Part shown: positions 6,241-8,634 of the stretch, piece by piece
Layout of the letters: each line of letters opens with the position of its first letter
How positions within the stretch are numbered: position 1 is the stretch's first letter
Source: JBPOFM01 sp038259855
Lineage (GTDB): Bacteria; Bacteroidota; Bacteroidia; Flavobacteriales; Flavobacteriaceae
Reading direction: 5' to 3'
DNA length: 8,634 bases
Assembly (NCBI GenBank): GCA_038259855.1
Contig: JBBSOJ010000135.1
Coordinates: 1-8,634 of the forward strand
Program-made: the position numbers and the translations under genes
The notes under the pieces: model-generated
Database searches by the model: none
The model's input: only the letters and a program-made list of their open reading frames with translations
What the model was told of the DNA's origin: nothing

Positions 6241-6314
6241 AGTGTTTTCCTTAAATTATTAAAAAAGTAAGATTCGTATAAGACGATAGTGCTCATACCA
6301 ATACAACCGAACAA
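6241..6314 (+). other. Leader region of lspA, no recognisable promoter
   Basis: Because a strong terminator precedes it, lspA needs either read-through or its own promoter within these 74 bases. I find no octamer close to TAnnTTTG with a TTG at the proper distance and no Shine-Dalgarno before the ATG at 6315. Confidence 0.3.
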
Positions 6315-6935
6315 ATGTCTCTCAAAAAAGCCGGTATTTTAATCATCATTATTTTACTGATAGATCAGATCAGTAAAATTTACATCAAGACCCATTTTGC
6401 ACTAAATGACAAAACGGTTGTTTTTAATTGGTTTCAAATTGTTTTTGTAGAAAACGAAGGCATGGCTTGGGGCACCAAAATGAGCGATTTCATTTCGTTT
6501 ATATCCGATAGAACCGGGAAATTAATCTTGACGCTTTTCAGAATTATTGCCGTTACGTTTATCGGTTATTGGTTGGTGACGGTCATTAGAAAGCAAAGTT
6601 CTAAAGTTCTCATAGTTGCTATATCACTAATATTTGCGGGGGCTTTGGGTAACATCATTGACTCTGTTTTTTATGGCGTCTTATTCAATGACAGTTACGG
6701 TCAGGTTGCGACATTATTACCAGCAAGTGGAGGTTATGACGCTTTTTTTTATGGAAAGGTAGTCGATATGCTACATTTTCCCATGTGGAGTGGGTTTTTA
6801 CCAACGTGGATCCCTGTGATAGGCGGTGATTATTTCACCTTTTTTGAACCGGTCTTTAACGTGGCTGATATGGCGATCAGTACGGGTATTGGGATGTTGA
6901 TTGTGTTTAATAAGAAAGCTGTCGGAAATCACTAA
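6315..6935 (+). CDS. lspA: Lipoprotein signal peptidase (signal peptidase II)
   Basis: LspA is an inner-membrane aspartic protease that removes the signal peptide from diacylglyceryl-modified prolipoproteins and is the target of globomycin. The protein shows a first membrane helix with the conserved DQ-S-K segment (D17), the VFVENEGMAWG loop (about 44-53; canonical N-x-G-x-A-[WF]-G), two more helices (about 68-90 and 97-111), GALGNIIDSVFYG (109-121), the VVDML motif (D151) and FNVADMAISTG (D185) in the last helix. By comparison with the known LspA structure, D151 and D185 are the catalytic pair. At 206 residues it is longer than the roughly 165-residue E. coli protein: about 25 extra residues lie between GNIID and VVDML and about 15 between the two catalytic aspartates. 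The order ileS, DksA-like, lspA recalls the ileS-lspA pair of proteobacteria. The AraC-type gene follows after 9 nt. Confidence 0.96.
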   Translation: MSLKKAGILIIIILLIDQISKIYIKTHFALNDKTVVFNWFQIVFVENEGMAWGTKMSDFISFISDRTGKLILTLFRIIAVTFIGYWLVTVIRKQSSKVLIVAISLIFAGALGNIIDSVFYGVLFNDSYGQVATLLPASGGYDAFFYGKVVDMLHFPMWSGFLPTWIPVIGGDYFTFFEPVFNVADMAISTGIGMLIVFNKKAVGNH

Positions 6936-6944
6936 ATATTAATA

Positions 6945-8078
6945 ATGGAATTGAATTACAATATTTTTAATATTATAATTATATCTGGAGTAATTTATGG
7001 TCTTGTTTTTGGTCTTATTGTAACCAGTCAGAAAAAGTATATCACAAATAATACTAAATATTTAGCATTTATTGTGCTGTGTTTGTCATTAAGTAATTTT
7101 CAATACTGGCTATTGGATACTGGATTGATACATAAATATCAAATTATTAAATATATTTATATTCCATGGCACTGGTTGGTTTTGCCAATGTTTTATTTAT
7201 ATGTTCGTAAGTTCATTGGAAGAGAGAAAATAAGTAAAAAGTTTAAAACATTTTTATTGTTTCCCTTTTGCTTTATTTTAGTGATTCATATTGCTCTAAT
7301 TATATATAACTTATTATGGGATAGTAGTTACGAGATTCCATCTCACTTTAAACGTGGCATCTTTGTATATCTTGAGTTTCTATCGGTGGTTTTTAATGTT
7401 GCAATTATGTATTTGGCTTTCAGGATTATTAAAACTCATGAAAGAAGCATTAATTATGAAGTCAAATGGGTAAAGTCTGAAACAAACTGGTTGAAGAACC
7501 TTATTTATACTGGTTTGATAATTTGTTTTTGCTGGTTGATTGCTATTACTAGTGTAGTGATTTATAATCTGAATCAATCTTACATTTTTTATCCGATGTG
7601 GATAGGGATTTCATTTTTAGTATATTGGATTGGTCATGTGGGTTTGACTAAATCCCAACTGTTGCAAGAACGAATTAAAATTAGACAAAAAAGGGTGGAA
7701 GCCATAAACGATAATGTTGATGCATCAATTGGCAGCTCTGACACTTTTGATAAAATCGAAATTTTAATTATTGATAAAAAAACATATCTCAACCCCAACT
7801 TGAGCATTGCTTACATTTCAAATGAATTGAAAGTAAGTGAAGGATATGTTTCACAATTGATAAGTAAAAACTCAAAACTCAATTTTAATGATTATATCAA
7901 TAAATTGAGAATCATAGAAGCTGAAAAAATTCTTAAAGACGATAGTTTTGATAATTATACCATTGCCGCAATTGGTCTTGAGTCTGGCTTTAATTCAAAA
8001 TCAAGTTTTTATTCAGCTTTTAAAAAATTTACTGGTAAAACGCCAATTGACTATAAAAAACATGTCCGAAATTCTTAA
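6945..8078 (+). CDS. Membrane-bound AraC-family transcriptional regulator (7 TM helices + HTH)
   Basis: The 377-residue protein has two parts. Residues 1-233 hold about seven hydrophobic helices (roughly 8-27, 38-57, 70-89, 102-124, 138-161, 185-208, 213-233). Residues 275-375 form an AraC/XylS DNA-binding domain with two helix-turn-helix units: LSIAYISNELKVSEGYVSQL (286-305) and the signature IAAIGLESGFNSKSSFYSAF (340-359) followed by KKFTGKTPIDYKK. A charged linker (236-272) joins them. This architecture occurs widely in Bacteroidota and is thought to let a membrane signal act directly on promoters, but ligands and targets are generally unknown. It starts 9 nt after lspA without a Shine-Dalgarno, so it may be co-transcribed with lspA. 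Base composition is much more AT-rich than in ileS. A lipoprotein gene 76 nt downstream is a natural candidate target. The class is clear; the specific function is not. Confidence 0.9.
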   Translation: MELNYNIFNIIIISGVIYGLVFGLIVTSQKKYITNNTKYLAFIVLCLSLSNFQYWLLDTGLIHKYQIIKYIYIPWHWLVLPMFYLYVRKFIGREKISKKFKTFLLFPFCFILVIHIALIIYNLLWDSSYEIPSHFKRGIFVYLEFLSVVFNVAIMYLAFRIIKTHERSINYEVKWVKSETNWLKNLIYTGLIICFCWLIAITSVVIYNLNQSYIFYPMWIGISFLVYWIGHVGLTKSQLLQERIKIRQKRVEAINDNVDASIGSSDTFDKIEILIIDKKTYLNPNLSIAYISNELKVSEGYVSQLISKNSKLNFNDYINKLRIIEAEKILKDDSFDNYTIAAIGLESGFNSKSSFYSAFKKFTGKTPIDYKKHVRNS

Positions 8079-8123
8079 CTTTCTAACTATATAGGACTAT
8101 CAAGGCCTAATTCCTGATTAATC

Positions 8124-8163
8124 TTGCTTCATAAATAATTTAAACTAAATTCTTATGAAGCAA
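8124..8163 (+). promoter_or_regulatory. Inverted repeat spanning the start codon of the terminal lipoprotein gene
   Basis: TTGCTTCATAA (8124-8134) and TTATGAAGCAA (8153-8163) are perfectly complementary over 11 bp with an 18-nt loop. The 3' arm contains the ATG (8155-8157). The 5' arm touches a -7-like octamer, TAATCTTG (8119-8126), one mismatch from TAnnTTTG but without a clear -33 TTG. It may be an mRNA hairpin that hides the start codon or a DNA binding site, for example for the adjacent AraC-type regulator. Confidence 0.42.
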
Positions 8164-8634
8164 AAATTAAAGGCAACATTTTTTTTCACAATCCTCATGT
8201 CGTTTATATTGAGTTGTGACAATGAAAGTCAATCGGACAGTCTATTGTCCGAAGATCCTGATCTCAAAACAACCGTCTACATTACATCTAAAGTCTCTCA
8301 AAAAGAGATGGGTCAAAATACATTACTTAACAGCAAACTGTCCGATCTAATGCCAGATGAGGGTCTAGGTGCTAATAAGCTCGTCTTTTCAGATGATAAT
8401 GAGTTCTTTATAGACACCGATGACGCCATTTATCTTGAGAGTCCTGACGGAAGTTATCATTCTTATACGTTTGCTGTTGTAAGAACCAATGGGTTAAAAA
8501 CCATTGAAAACCTTTTACTCTCATTAAATAGTGAGAACACCTATAGTACGTTCATCGTTAGCTATTCATTAACTGAAATAGAGAAGCAAAATCTTTTGGA
8601 CGGGATCGATGTGGATCTTACCGACAAGGTCGCC
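8155..8634 (+). CDS. Putative lipoprotein, 5' part only (runs off the window end)
   Basis: A frame opens with ATG at 8155 and stays open for 160 codons to the last base. Residues 1-21 are a lipoprotein signal peptide: MKQKLK, a hydrophobic stretch (ATFFFTILMSFI) and the lipobox ILSC with the acceptor cysteine at 21. It is followed by DNESQSD, an acidic/serine-rich start of the kind that in Bacteroidota can direct lipoproteins to the cell surface. The rest is acidic and beta-like: DLKTTVYITSKV (38-49), ANKLVFSDDNEFFIDTDDAIYLE (about 73-95), then YHSYTFAVVRTNG and IENLLLSLN, and YSTFIVSYSLTEIEKQNLL near the end. I do not recognise a characterised family, and the C-terminal part that might define it is missing. 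It would be an LspA substrate. It lies 76 nt after the AraC-type regulator, with an inverted repeat over its start. Confidence 0.78.
   Translation, partial: MKQKLKATFFFTILMSFILSCDNESQSDSLLSEDPDLKTTVYITSKVSQKEMGQNTLLNSKLSDLMPDEGLGANKLVFSDDNEFFIDTDDAIYLESPDGSYHSYTFAVVRTNGLKTIENLLLSLNSENTYSTFIVSYSLTEIEKQNLLDGIDVDLTDKVA

Noticed and set aside
6935..6974. AATATTAA/TTAATATT inverted repeat around the start of the AraC-type gene
   Set aside because: It is only 8 bp, made purely of A and T, in the most AT-rich part of the window, so chance is a sufficient explanation.
8079..8123. Terminator after the AraC-type gene
   Set aside because: Only weak imperfect symmetry (AGGA...TCCT, GATTAATC) is present and no T-run follows.

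Overview
The window looks like a piece of chromosome from a marine-type member of the Flavobacteriaceae (phylum Bacteroidota). Four things point there. The IleRS is of the long type-2 form with a GVHH signature. The DksA-like protein has lost most of its zinc cysteines. The LspA carries extra internal segments. One regulator combines an N-terminal block of seven membrane helices with a C-terminal AraC helix-turn-helix. The sequence is AT-rich, Shine-Dalgarno sites are mostly absent, and candidate promoters fit the Bacteroidota TTTG-N17-TAnnTTTG pattern better than a classical sigma70 pattern. Every gene I can support is on the + strand.

Positions 1-984 are the 3' part of radA, whose 5' end lies outside the window. 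Positions 985-2042 hold a compact three-gene unit: a small antitoxin-like protein, a RelE/ParE-family toxin with a GTG start, and a small lipoprotein of unknown function that begins directly after the toxin. A good candidate promoter containing an inverted repeat sits just before it and overlaps the radA stop codon. Positions 2043-2336 are non-coding. They contain two imperfect hairpins, a candidate promoter, a short tandem repeat, and a 10-bp inverted repeat whose 3' arm covers the ileS ribosome-binding site.

Positions 2337-6126 carry ileS and, 4 nt later, a TraR/DksA-family gene. This pair is closed by a clear intrinsic terminator at 6192-6240. lspA (prolipoprotein signal peptidase) follows at 6315-6935, and 9 nt later comes a membrane-bound AraC-family regulator (6945-8078) that is strikingly AT-rich. 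A second lipoprotein gene starts at 8155 and runs off the end of the window. Its start codon lies inside one arm of an 11-bp inverted repeat.

The functional themes are translation (ileS), stringent-type transcription control (DksA-like), lipoprotein maturation (lspA, with two predicted lipoprotein substrates in the window), DNA recombination and repair (radA), and a toxin-antitoxin module. I see no CRISPR array, tRNA, rRNA, insertion sequence or phage gene. Most of the window is ordinary core genome. The points most worth a second look are the swapped IleRS signature motif, the degenerate zinc finger of the DksA-like protein, the lipoprotein attached to the toxin-antitoxin operon, and the two inverted repeats that overlap translation starts.
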